DNA of 64,000 nt from Humulus lupulus (Eukaryota > Streptophyta > Magnoliopsida > Rosales > Cannabaceae): contig NC_084793.1 of the NCBI RefSeq assembly GCF_963169125.1, positions 213,120,652 to 213,184,651 on the forward strand, given 5' to 3'. A program made the position numbers and the translations under genes. A model generated the notes under the pieces. It had not been told where the DNA came from, ran no database searches, and worked only from the letters and a program-made list of their open reading frames with translations. Shown in pieces: positions 1 to 10,648 of this stretch. How positions within the stretch are numbered: the first letter of the stretch is position 1; each line of letters starts with the position of its first letter.

Positions 1-552
1 ACGCCATCCCTAGATGAGTTGAGAGAGCATCTTTCAAGTGATCGAATCATCCAGGAATATTTTAATGGAGATTCGATGGTTAGTTTCAGCTAGTTGGAAG
101 ATGCTTTGAAGGTATCGACAAACCCAGAAGATGCATTTAAGCTGGGTTTTTGCTATTTGATAGAGGGGGTACTGAATGCCCCAGAGAAGACAGCAAGCAT
201 ATGGGGTGATTCTCTGAAGATGGTTGAAGATCTTGATTACTTTTTCAAGTATCCGTGGGGGAAGCTGTCCTTTAAGAAGGTTATTAGAGGAGTTCAGAAG
301 GACATGCACAAGCAATTGAAACATTATGAGGAGAAGAAGAAAGAGAGTTCAAGTAAAAAATATGAGTCAAAGTATAGTTTCTATGGCTATGCTCCCACAC
401 TTCTGTACTGGGCTTTTGAGGCCATGCCAGCTATTTGGAGTAAGTTCGGTGAGAATAGTGGGAACAAGATTCCCAGGATGCTTAATTGGGCTACAAAGAC
501 CAATATCACTCTTTCGACAGCTGAGTTGGTTCATATGTTTGCCAAGCGTTGA
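1..552 (+). pseudogene. DUF1985-type domain of a Ulp1-like gene, 5' exon, partial
   Basis: The frame is open from the window edge to 552 apart from one in-frame TAG at 91-93, so the true start lies upstream. The translation has the look of the plant DUF1985 domain: an aromatic WG..FF..PWGK block (about residues 70-85) and a YGYAPTLLYWAFEAMPAI block (about residues 125-140). DUF1985 proteins usually carry a C-terminal Ulp1/C48 SUMO-protease-like domain and are common as cargo of Mutator-like transposons. Such a domain follows beyond the Copia-1 insertion. The TGA at 550-552 probably lies just past a splice donor, because the frame resumes at about 642 after a likely acceptor (CAG at 641-643 region). 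Function of DUF1985 is unknown. The assignment is from motif memory; the stop and the interruption make it a pseudogene. Confidence 0.6.
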
Positions 553-641
553 CTAAGTTCTACTTTATCTTGTTAAATGTCACAAATTAATTAATTAACG
601 ATTTATTTTATTGAAGTTTTTCTGACATATGTTATACGACC

Positions 642-808
642 ATGCAGTTAGTGGTATTTTCCATACTGAAGCCACGTCCTGGTGAGGTAGTCTACTACAA
701 TAGCCTCCCAGATGTTGATTTCAGGTTATTCCTTGGGTTGGAATCCATTGTAGTGGAGGCTTGGACTGTAGCGGAGGAAGTGGAGCCCGAGAATAAGACA
801 GAGAAGCT
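642..808 (+). pseudogene. Ulp1-like gene, second exon up to the Copia-1 insertion
   Basis: An open stretch follows an acceptor-like CAG. It reads through a KPRPGE and LPDVDFRLFLGLE section, typical of the segment after DUF1985, and then a Glu-rich linker. It is cut at 808 by the Copia-1 LTR. Taking out the element and one copy of the 5-bp duplication joins Leu (CT + G) to codons at 10655 in the same frame, and the Glu/Lys-rich linker simply continues. This shows directly that the transposon landed inside a coding exon. Confidence 0.6.
804..808 (+). repeat. Target-site duplication, left copy (Copia-1)
   Basis: AAGCT lies immediately left of the LTR start TGTTGGGG; AAGTT lies immediately right of the LTR end at 10649-10653. 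There is one C/T difference in five bases, which fits ageing after insertion. Confidence 0.8.
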
Positions 809-2641
809 TGTTGGGGGTTTTATGCCCTAATTAAAACACAATTTCTTTGTAATCTCATTTTATATCAATAAAAGAATAGAAATCATTTTTTGACTCAGTC
901 AATCACTTTGCTCACATGTTTTATTTTCATGATTATTTGTTTAATATAAACTTCTATTAAATCACGAGCATATAACTGATCGTATTTATAGTGACATAAT
1001 CACAATGGAATATAAATATGATTATATGTTCAAAATAAGTTAGTCCTAAGATTAGTCAGTGCACAAGATTTACACTGACTTGCCAATCTACGATATGATC
1101 TACTTACACATTACAGTGTTATGTTCTTTCTAGAACATTAGCAAAGTAGATAAGATCGGATGTATTTGTTACATTGGACATGACCGATATTGACAGTTGA
1201 TAAGATAAATAAGCATACTGTTATTATCTATTCTAATCATATCATATAGTTGACCATATGTCAATTCAATCTCAATTCTGAGTGGTTAATATTCTAATTG
1301 ATTGTATTATTTGAGTTCTTTAACTTGTTCGTTACTGGCTTACCCTACGGACTAGCCCATACTTACATCTTGGGAACTCGGTAGTATAATTGAGTGGGAG
1401 TGTTAATCATAGATATGAACATCTATAACTTCTGATGAAGAAGTGAAATGATGGTTTCCTTTTAGTTTGATTCAAGGTGTTAAATGATAGAGATCTCATT
1501 TCAGTAAGTAAATTAGTTTACTGAAATATCATTTACAAGGAACTAAGTGTTTTAAGGATAAAATACAATGAGGGGTAAAACGGTATTTTAGTCCCCTCTC
1601 ATTGTAGACCGTCTATAGAGGATTGAGTGACAATTATGGTTGTAACAATAGAAAATTAATAGCGTATCTATATTTGTTATAGAGCGTTCTATGAATTCAA
1701 GAGTGCAATTCCGAGTCTATAGTGGAGTCATGAGGAATTAATAAGTTAGTAAATTTATTTGTTAGATTTATGATAACTTATTGAAACTTGATTTCATAGG
1801 CCCATGGTCCCCATTGTACCTTGGATAAAATCATCTATATAGTCTCAATTAATTGATTTAATTATCAAAGTTGACCAGGTCAATTTTGGATAGTTTCATA
1901 GAGTTATGTATTTTTGAGAAGAAAAAAGAAATTATGACAGATTTATTAATTAAGATAAATTAGTATCTAAATTAATAAATAAGTTTAAATCAAGGTTGAA
2001 ATTATAAATAATTAATTTGATAAATGATTTAAATAATTATTTATTTAATTAAATCAATAGAAAATAATACAAGCATTGATTTTAAGTCCAATGGACTTAT
2101 AATCAAATGAGAAATTTCATGGGCATATAGCCCATGATAATTTCAACCTAGGGCTTCAAATTGGCTATTATTTTATTGCTTTTTTAATTAAATTAAATGG
2201 TCTAATTGAGTCTATAAAATGAGTGCTTATAGAGAAGACAATAGATAAGTTTAATCACTGGTTTTTTGATAGTTTTAGATTCTCTCTAAACACAAGTAAT
2301 TTTCTAAGCCTCTTTTTTATTTTCTCTTCTTCTCTCTGTATCTATCTCATGTGTTGAGAATTGCCCACTCTAGTCTAGGTGATTCTAAGGATACTTTGGA
2401 AGACTGTGAAGAAATTAGAAGAACGGTTCAGTTTCTAGATAATCCTCTGCGACAGAAATGATACAATGGTTAGAGAAACTGAAGGAATGATTCATTCATT
2501 CTGCTACATCTGTAAGTATTCTTATCGTTGTTTCTCTTTGAATTCAATTTTAGAAATATTTTCTAGGTTATCTCATATTAATTTGTTTAATATTAGATCT
2601 ACATGAAAATAAATAAAGATCCTGTATAAGTTTTCCCAACA
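809..2641 (+). repeat. Copia-1 5' LTR
   Basis: A 1833-bp copy of the repeat at 8827-10648; it starts TGTTGGGG and ends CCCAACA. A TATA box (TATAAAA, 2213-2219) in the last quarter marks the likely U3/R boundary, and AATAAA-like motifs follow near the end. The four Copia-1 and Copia-2 LTRs all align over their whole length. Confidence 0.95.
2213..2219 (+). promoter_or_regulatory. TATA box of Copia-1 5' LTR
   Basis: TATAAAA in the context TCTATAAAATGAGTGC. The same motif is conserved at 10218-10224, 51533-51539 and 59542-59548 in the other three LTRs of the family, always about 420 bp before the LTR end. It probably directs transcription of the genomic RNA. Confidence 0.6.
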
Positions 2642-2643
2642 AC

Positions 2644-2656
2644 TGGCCCCAGAGCC
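2644..2656 (+). other. Primer binding site, Copia-1
   Basis: TGGCCCCAGAGCC lies two bases after the LTR end. It resembles the usual initiator-tRNA-Met site (TGGTATCAGAGC) but differs at three central positions. Copia-2 has TGGCCTCAGAGCC at the same place. Confidence 0.75.
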
Positions 2657-4992
2657 TTTGGTAATCTTTATTTTCATGCATGAACATGTTAAAAATTGGA
2701 TTATTTGATGTGTTTGAATAATTGGATGGTCTTCATGTTTTTATGAAGCATATTGATTTTATGTGATTATTAGCAATTTTTAGGTTATTTTGTTGTGTTT
2801 TCTATGCCATTAATTTTTATATATGCTTTATTTTGTGTAAAACATCATAAAAATTAATTAGAAAATGGTTTTAGTTTGAAAAATTGCACAAAAAAATTTT
2901 CAGAAATTTTTTTGTCTGGCTGCCCATGCGCAAGCGCACTTGCGCGCACGCACGCGATGAACAGTACCGAGTACTGTTCATCTGATTTTTTTTAAAATTA
3001 AAGAAAAATAATAAAACTTATGAAAATAAATTATTTATAATCAAAACCAAAAATATCATTTTTGTTTTATCATTTAAAATTGTTTTTTACAAAATAAGAT
3101 ATTTTTGTTAGTTGTGATTTAAATAATTAGACATTTTCTACAAAGATTCAAATTCAAATTTGAAAATAGACTAAAAACTTAATTTTAAATCTTTTAATAT
3201 ATTAAAATATTAGAATTAAGATATAAGATATTTAAGATATTTTCTTTTATATTCTTGATATTTTTATTAATTCTTTATTTGAATATATAAATATCTTTTT
3301 ATTTTATAATTTTTAATATTTAAATTATTTGAAATTTGAATATTGTTAGTTAGATATTTTTATGGATATTTGAATTTGATTAACTGTTTTAAGATATTTT
3401 AGGGTTGTTATAACTATTAATATATTTGTTTAAATGGTTAAAATATTTGGTTATATTTGTAACAACACAAGATATTTTTGAAAAATAGTTTAGATTTTGA
3501 TTTTAAAATTTAAAATTGGTTAAATTTTGAAAAATATCAAAATTTTCAGCCAATTAATAAAATATTTTTTTTAATAAATGAGATTTAAATTAACTTTAGT
3601 TAATTTTTGATAAATCCTATTTAAATTAAATTAATATTTTTTTCAAATTAACCTAAAACCAAGTTGATTGTTGATAAATGAAATTTAAATTAACTAGTGT
3701 TAATTTTTGATAAATTTAATTTTAATTGACTTATTTTTTTGTAAAAAATTAATTAATTTGAATTTTTTTGATAAATTCTAGATAATTAATTGTAGTATTT
3801 TTGCATAAATTCATAGAATTGCTCATATAGTAACATGATTAGACCCATCCAATTATAACATGTCTGTTTGCACTATATGTGATATTTTTGCAATTGGGCT
3901 TAGATGCATATAGTGGCCCATATGTTTGTTAGATATATGGTTTTTGCCAAATAAAATATTCATAAAATGATAGGTTTTATTTGGGCCCATTGGAAAATGT
4001 AAAGTTTAAATTCCTCTCTTGTGGGTGATTCCACTTGTGAAGGCCCATTTGCTTTGCATGACTATGGTGGGCCTAATCAATTAATAACAATTAATAAAAC
4101 GAAGGTTTAAATTCCTGTCTTTTGGACCTTGTATGGAAGATTGGGGGCCTCTGTAGTGGGAACGACATACTGGACCAGCTCTCCTCCATACAAGCCCAAT
4201 TGTTAAGGCCCATCTACCTAAGTTGAACTTAATTGTATATGTTCATTATATTAGTTAAACCTAAATATTGATTAGCAACAAATTAATTCTAAATTAATTG
4301 AATTTGTTTCAATGTGACACTTTAGAATTATTAGGAAATTATAGGACTTTGGTTTTAAAAATTTAATCTTTTAAATTTTTTGGAAAACTATAGTCATTAA
4401 ATTTTAAAAAGTAATAAAAATACTATTTTTTTAATTTAATAATGAGTTTATTTTAAGAATTTTATTCAATCTCCATCGTTGGTTTAACAAAGTCAATAGA
4501 TTAATGGGGCCTCGAGGCGCTTTGATTCGTCCCCCTATGGAAGGTGTTCAATAGTTATTTTGACAAGGTTAGATCTCGAAAGATAGATAATTATATGTCA
4601 AATTCTACTAGACCCACCCCTACGGTGACTACTAGGACTAAATCTATGATTATCGAAACCGTGGGTCTAGCTCATAAAATAAGAGATTTTGTTTTCTTAT
4701 TTTGATCAAATAGTAGGTTGTAAATAGTGGTGTCCATTATTAAATGAGTTTACAACTCTATTTAACTAGTGGTATTTTTTACTCTCGCCAACCGGAACAA
4801 AGATATCATAGATTAGTTAAAAACCTAAAGAAATAGAGATATGATTATTTTGGTATTTTTTATCATATCTTACATATTTTATGGTATATGCTGTGCTATT
4901 TCTTGAAATTTGTGTGAATAGAAGTTTTATTGAGAAAAAGTGATTGATTTCTATTTTATTGATAATTTGTAGTTTTAAGTTAAGTAGTGTCT
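2657..4992 (+). other. Copia-1 untranslated leader
   Basis: About 2.3 kb of very AT-rich DNA without a credible ORF between the primer site and gag. It contains a GC-rich patch with a perfect hairpin (2956-2982) and a run of degenerate direct repeats around TTTTTGATAAAT (about 3590-3790). The whole leader is conserved in Copia-2 (51980-54322), so it belongs to the element and is not an unrelated insertion. Confidence 0.75.
2956..2982 (+). other. Conserved leader hairpin, Copia-1
   Basis: Perfect 12-bp inverted repeat GATGAACAGTAC / GTACTGTTCATC with a 3-nt loop, in a GC-rich island about 300 bp after the primer site. The equivalent in Copia-2 (52281-52315) keeps and extends the stem. Confidence 0.7.
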
Positions 4993-5628
4993 ATGTCTAC
5001 TCCCATCCTTTCTCAACTTTCGATGGAGAAACTCACTGGAGAAAACTTCCTTAATTGGAAGCATAATATGAACACAAAGTTGATTGGTGACAACTCCGAG
5101 TTCGTCATGATTGAGGAATCCCCAGAATGAGCATCGTGTCTGCACGTTCGTGATGTCATTGTCAATGCTTGTGATGGCACCATAAATGCTCGGATAGCAC
5201 CATCTCCACACATGCGTGATGACACCGTGAATGCTCGTATAGCACCGTGTCTGCACATTCGTGATCAACTCAACTATGGTCTGAAACAGCTCATGAACGA
5301 GCTTCAGTTTATTGAACCTGTCATGGGTGGACCTAGTAAAGTAGGTGAAAATAAGACTACTGATGTTGCTGCTGATCCAGCTAAGGCTGAAGCTAACCAA
5401 GCTTCGTCTCCGAAAGTTGGAAACAAGAGAAAACATGGACAAAACAACAACCCCAAGCCTGCAAAGGCTGCAAAGACGAATGCACAACCAAGTCCACAGA
5501 CGCCTAAGGGGAAGAACAAGAAAAATAAGCAAGGTAAAGATAAGTGTTTTCACTGCAAAGAGAAGGGGCATTAGAAACGAGATTGCCCCAAGTTTCTAGC
5601 AGCTAAAAACAAAGGTAATGATTATAGT
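4993..5628 (+). pseudogene. gag: Copia-1 gag (nucleocapsid part, core missing)
   Basis: ATG at 4993 starts a copia Gag N-terminus (EKLTGENFLNWK pattern, about residues 12-23) in the frame shared by most of the polyprotein. After about 40 residues comes a TGA (5128-5130) and a 45-bp type minisatellite (about 5131-5270). It then resumes at LMNELQFIEPVMGG, a basic linker and a CCHC zinc knuckle (C-F-H-C-K-E-K-G-H...C, 5548-5589). The Trp of the knuckle is a TAG stop (5572-5574). The central Gag (UBN2) part that copia elements normally have is absent. Copia-2 has the same architecture. Confidence 0.85.
5131..5270 (+). repeat. Minisatellite inside Copia-1 gag
   Basis: Imperfect direct repeats built on GCACGTTCGTGATG, ACCGTGAATGCTCG and TAGCACC. 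In protein the unit is about 15 residues with a VNARIAP core. It replaces the central part of Gag; a variant array is at 54450-54575 in Copia-2. Confidence 0.7.
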
Positions 5629-6831
5629 TCATTTATCTTAGAAACATGTGTTTTAGAGAATGATAAATCCGTTTGGATTATTGATTCTTGATCTACCAAC
5701 TATGTTTCCAACTCTTTACAGCTTCTTGAATCGTGGGAGGAAGTGAACGAAGGCGGCTTAAAGCTTAGAGTTGGGAACGGAGCGTTCGTTAAGGTCCAAG
5801 CTAAAGGAATAACTCGTCTGAAGTTCATAAATAAATACTTAATTTTAAAAGATATATTTTTTATTCTGGATTTTAGTAGAAATTTAATTTATGTTTCCAT
5901 GTTGCAATTAGAACGATTTGTTATGAATTTCACAAGTTCTAATATATCTATTTCCTTCAATAGATCACAATTGTGTATTGCATGTTTGGAAAACGGGCTT
6001 TATATTCTGCGACCTAATGAACCCCTCGCTCTTAACAATGATTTGTTCAAAGTAGCTAAACCTAGGACCAATAAACGTCAAAAGACCGATAACGATAATA
6101 TGACGTATTTATTGCACTTGAGACTAGGTCACACTGGCTATGATAGGATTCAAAGACTTAGAAAGGATGAACCTTTGAGGGAACTCACCTTAGGTGAATT
6201 ATCTATCTGTGAATCTTGTCTAGAAGGCAAACTGACCAAGTGTCCATTCTCAACAAAGGGTGATAGGGCCAAAGAACTACTTGGACTTGTTCATTCAAAT
6301 GTTTGTGGACCTTTGAATGTACAAGCCAGGGGTGATTTTGAGTATTTTGTCACTTTCATTGACAATTACTCTAGATACTCATGTCTTTACCTAATGCATA
6401 GGAAATCAGAAATATTTTCAAAGTTTCAGGGATTTCTAGCAATGGCTCATAACCAATTAGGCAAAACGTTAAAGATCTTGCGATCTGATAGGGGTGGAGA
6501 ATATTTGGATATGCAGTTCCAAGATCATTTAATTGAACTTGGGATTTTATCACAACTTACCGCCCCAGGTACTCCGCAACAAAATGGTGTAGCGGAACGC
6601 CGAAACAGAACTTTATTGGAAATGGTTAGATGCATGCTTAGTTACTCAACTCTACCAACTTTGTTATGGGGACATGCAATTGAAATCGCAAATGACATTC
6701 TCAATGTCGTGCCATCTAAATCAATCCCCAAAACACCTTTAGAACGCTGGAATGGTCGTGAAGCTAGTTTACGCCATTATAGAATTTGGGGGTGTCCCGC
6801 CCACATCCTGACGAAAAGGAAGGAAAGCTAG
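5629..6831 (+). pseudogene. pol: Copia-1 protease and integrase
   Basis: The protease active-site region (WIIDS, about 5677-5692) has its DSG glycine changed to TGA (GGA in Copia-2). The GAG-pre-integrase zinc domain follows (H-L-R-L-G-H ... C-E-S-C), then the integrase core with FVTFID.YSRY, RSDRGGEY and QQNGVAERRNRTLLE. The first catalytic Asp of the DDE triad is Asn (AAT at 6298-6300; GAT in Copia-2); the second Asp and the Glu are present. The integrase end is frameshifted at about 6815-6830 and restored near 6910 by an extended A-run, so the RT part is back in frame. Confidence 0.9.
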
Positions 6832-6855
6832 AACCGCGAACTGAAGTTTGCATGT

Positions 6856-8802
6856 TTGTTGGCTATCCTAAAGGTACCCGGGGTGGACTTTTCTATAGTC
6901 ATTCTGAAAAAAAAAGTGTTTACTTCTACGAATGCTACTTTTCTAGAAAATGACTATGTCCAAAACTTCAAACCTCGCAGCAAAGTTGTTTTAGAGGAGA
7001 TGGTTAAAGAATTGACTCCAACCAATGTTCCATTGTCATCAACGCGAGTTTATGATAAAATTCCCACTCTTCATGTCCAACCGACGCAAGTCGATTTAAA
7101 TGAAGATAGTACCATTGTTCCCGAGCAAACAGTCACAAAGCCTCATCGTAGTGGGAGGGTTTCTAGGAACCCAGTTCGTTATGGTTTGGATGGTGAAACC
7201 AATATGGTTGTTGGTGACACTAGTGATGATGATCCGTTGTCTTTCAAACAAGCAATGGCTAGCCCTAAAAAGGAACTATGGCTCAAAGCCATGAAACAGG
7301 AAATGGAGTCCATGTACTCAAATTCCGTCTGGGATATTGTGGAAGCACCTAGGGACTTTAGGGCCATTGGGTGCAAGTGAATCTACAAGAAGAAACAAGG
7401 TGTTGATGGAAATATCAAGACTTATAAAATTCGATTAGTGGCAAAGGGTTATACCCAAAAAGAAGGCGTGGACTATGAGGAAACTTTTAGTCCGGTAGCC
7501 ATGCTCAAATCCATTCGCATCCTCCTATCCATAGCAGTCGCTCTCGATTATGAGATTTAGCAAATGGGCGTCAAGACAACTTTTCTTAATGGAAAGCTTC
7601 ACGAAGTTATTTATATGGATCAACCAGATGGATTTAAAGTAGCAGGACAAGAAGGAAAAGTTTGCAAGTTGAATAGGTCCATCTATGGACTTAAGAAAGC
7701 TTCTTGTTCCTGGAATCTTAGGTTTGATGAAATTATCAAAACCTATGGCTTTGAACAAAATATTGATGAGCCCTATGTTTACCAACTGAAGGCAAATCAA
7801 ATATTGGTATTCCTGGTTCTTTATGTAGATGATATCTTACTCATTGGACACAATGTTAAGAAATTATCAGATGTGAAGAATTGGCTGAGCACTCAATTCC
7901 AAATGAAGGATTTGGGTGAAGAAAGTTATGTTCTAGATATCCAGATCATCAGGGATAGAAAGAACAAACTATTAGCTCTATCTCAAGCAACTTACATAGA
8001 TAAAGTTCTTGAACGTTTCTCAATGAAAAATTCCAATAAAGGGCATCTACCGTCCCGCCATGGAATTCATCTTTCAAAGAAGCAGTCTCCCCAGACTCCT
8101 GAAGAGGAAGATGCAATGAGAAAAGTTCCTTATGCAACTGCAGTTGGAAGTCTGATGTATGCCATGTTGTGTACTAGACCAGATATCTGCTATGCAGTGG
8201 GAGTAGTGAGCAGGTATCAGTCAAACCCAGGACCAGAACATTGGATAGCAGTTAAGCATATCCTGAAGTATTTAAGGCGTACTAGGAGTTATATGTTAGT
8301 CTACAAGGGTGGTAAACTGAACCCTGTAGGCTACACCAATTCAGATTTTCAAACTAATGTCGATGACAGGAAGTCTACTTCTGGAATGGTGTTTACTCTT
8401 GGGGGTGGAGCTGTGATTTGGAGAAGCATAAAGCAGCCTGCAATCTCAGATTCCATCATGGAGGCTGAGTACATAGTCGCGTTAGAAGCAGCTAAGGAAA
8501 TAGTCTGGCTAAAGAAGTTATATTCAGATCTTGGTGTTATTTCAGAAATGGATAAACCGCTTGTGTTGTTTTGTGACAATACAGGAGCAATAGCCAACTC
8601 GAAAGAACCTCGAAGTCACAAGAGGAGTAAGCATATAGAAAGGAAGTATCACATTATTCGAGAATATGTGGCCAGGGGAGATGTGAAGGTTATGGAAATT
8701 GCATATGAAGACAATCTTGTGGATCCGTTTACAAAGACACTACCAGAAGCTACATTTGATAAACATATCAAGGAAATGAGATTAGTAGAATTAAGGCATT
8801 AG
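6856..8802 (+). pseudogene. pol: Copia-1 reverse transcriptase and RNase H
   Basis: Contains the Copia RT N-terminal linker (SGRVSRNPVRYG), the RVT_2 core with LVLYVDDILLIG (the YVDD box, about 7820-7855), and an RNase H domain ending near 8802. Three lesions are clear: Trp-to-stop TAG at 7558-7560, loss of the motif-A catalytic Asp (QMG at 7561-7569 where Copia-2 has QMD), and Asp-to-Asn in the first RNase H catalytic residue (AAT at 8338-8340). A further TGA lies at 7378-7380. The domain order after integrase confirms Ty1/copia. Confidence 0.92.
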
Positions 8803-8815
8803 TTTCAATTAGTGC

Positions 8816-8824
8816 AAGTGGGAG
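8816..8824 (+). other. Polypurine tract, Copia-1
   Basis: AAGTGGGAG just before the 3' LTR. It is the plus-strand primer site, identical to 58113-58121 in Copia-2. Confidence 0.7.
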
Positions 8825-8826
8825 TT

Positions 8827-10648
8827 TTTTGGGGTTTTATGACCAAATTAAAACCCAATTTCTTTGTAATCTCATTTTATTATCAATAAAAGAATAGAAA
8901 TCATTTTTTGACTTGGTCAATCACTTTGCTCACATGTGTTTATTTTCATGATTATTTGTTTAATATAAACTTCTATTAAATCCCGAGCATATAGCTGATC
9001 ATATTTATAGTGATGTAATCACAGTGGAATATAAATATGATTATATGTTCAAAATAAGTTAGTCCTAAGATTAGTCAGTGCACAAGATTTACACTGACTT
9101 GTCAATCTATGATATGATCTACTTACACATTACAGTGTTATGTTCTTTCCAGAACATTAGAAAAGTAGATAAGATCGGATGTATTTGTTACATAGGACAG
9201 GACTGATATTGACAGTTGATAAGATAAGTAAACATACCGTTATTATCTATTCTAGTCATATCATATAGTTGACCATAGGTCAATTCAATCTCAATTCTGA
9301 GTGGTTAGTATTCTAACTGATTGTATTATTTGAGTTCTTTGACTTGTTTGTTACCATCTTACCCTACAGACTAGCCCATACTTACATCTTGGGAACTCAG
9401 TAGTATAATTGAGTGGGAGTGTTAATCATAGATATGAACGTCTATAGTTTCTGATGAAGAAGTGAAATGATGGTTTCCTTTTAATTTGGTTCAAGGTGTT
9501 AAATGAAAGAGATCTCATTTCAGTAATTAAATTAGTTTACTAAAATATCATTTACAAGGAACTAAGTGTTTTAAGGATAAAATACAATGAGGGGTAAAAT
9601 TGTATTTTAGTCCCATCTCATTGTAGACCGTCTATAAAGGATTGAGTGACAATTATGGTTGTAACAATGGATAATTAATAGTGTATCTATATTTGTTATA
9701 AAGCGTTCTATGAATTCAAGAGTGCAATTCCGAGTCTATAGTGGAGTCACGAAGAATTAATAAGTTAGTAAATTTATTTGTTAGATTTTTGATAACTTAT
9801 TGGAGCTTGATTTCATAGGCCCATGGTCCCCATTGTACCTTGGAAAAAAGCATCTAGACAGTCTCAATTAATTGATTTAATTATCAAAGTTGACCAAGTC
9901 AATTTTGGATAGTTTCACAGAGTTATGTATTTTTTAGAAGAAAAGAGAAATTATGGCAGATTTATTAATTAAGATAAATTGGTATCTAAATTAATAAATA
10001 AGTTTAAATCAAGGTTCAAATTATAAATAATTAATTTGATAAAGGATTTAAATAATTAAATCAATAGAAAATAATACATACCTTGATTTTAAGTCCAATG
10101 GACTTATAATCAAATGAGAAATTTCATGGGCCTAAAGCCCATGATAATTTCGACCTAGGGCTTCAAATTGGCTATTATTTTATTAATTTTTAATTAAATT
10201 AATGGCCTAATTGATTCTATAAAAGGAGTGCTTAGTGAGAAGATGATAGATAAGTTTAATTACTGGTTTTCTGATAGTTTTAGATTCTCTCTAAACACAA
10301 GTCATTTCTAAGCCTCTTTGTTATTTTCTCTTCTTCTCTCTGTGTCTATCTCATGTGTTGAGAATTGCCCACTCTAGTCTAGGTGATTCTAAGGATACTA
10401 TGGAAGACTGTGAAGAAATTAGAAGAACAGTTCAGTTTCTTGATAATACTCTGCGATAGAAAGGATGCAAGGGTTAGAGAAACTGAAGGAAGGACTCATT
10501 CATTCTGCTGCGTATACTGTAAGTATTCTTATCGTTGTTTCACTTTGAATTCAATTTTAGAAATATGTTCTAGGTTATCTCATATTAATTTGTTTATTAT
10601 TAGATCTACATGAAAATAAATAAAGATCCTGTATAAGTTTTCTCAACA
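8827..10648 (+). repeat. Copia-1 3' LTR
   Basis: A 1822-bp copy of 809-2641. Its first bases are TTTTGGGG where the family has TGTTGGGG, so the terminal TG dinucleotide is mutated; it ends CTCAACA. The TATA box is at 10218-10224. The right TSD follows at 10649-10653. Confidence 0.95.

Larger units (their letters stand above)
809..10648 (+). mobile_element. Copia-1, full-length Ty1/copia LTR retrotransposon (defective)
   Basis: The order is LTR (809-2641), primer binding site (2644-2656), long leader, gag, protease, integrase, RT, RNase H, polypurine tract and LTR (8827-10648). Integrase before RT is the diagnostic Ty1/copia order. The ends are TGTTGG...CAACA and are flanked by AAGCT/AAGTT. 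It is about 9.8 kb and closely related to Copia-2 in this window, over both LTRs and coding region. Many substitutions separate its two LTRs, and its polyprotein has several stops, a pair of compensating frameshifts and mutated catalytic residues, so it is an old inactive copy. It interrupts the Ulp1-like gene. Confidence 0.95.

Noticed and set aside
4975..5571. Long minus-strand ORF (198 codons) opposite Copia-1 gag
   Set aside because: It mirrors the gag region and its repeat array; the plus strand shows Gag motifs and a zinc knuckle, the minus reading shows nothing known.
10383..10613. 76-codon ORF at the end of Copia-1 3' LTR
   Set aside because: Within the LTR R/U5 part and broken in the other three LTR copies.
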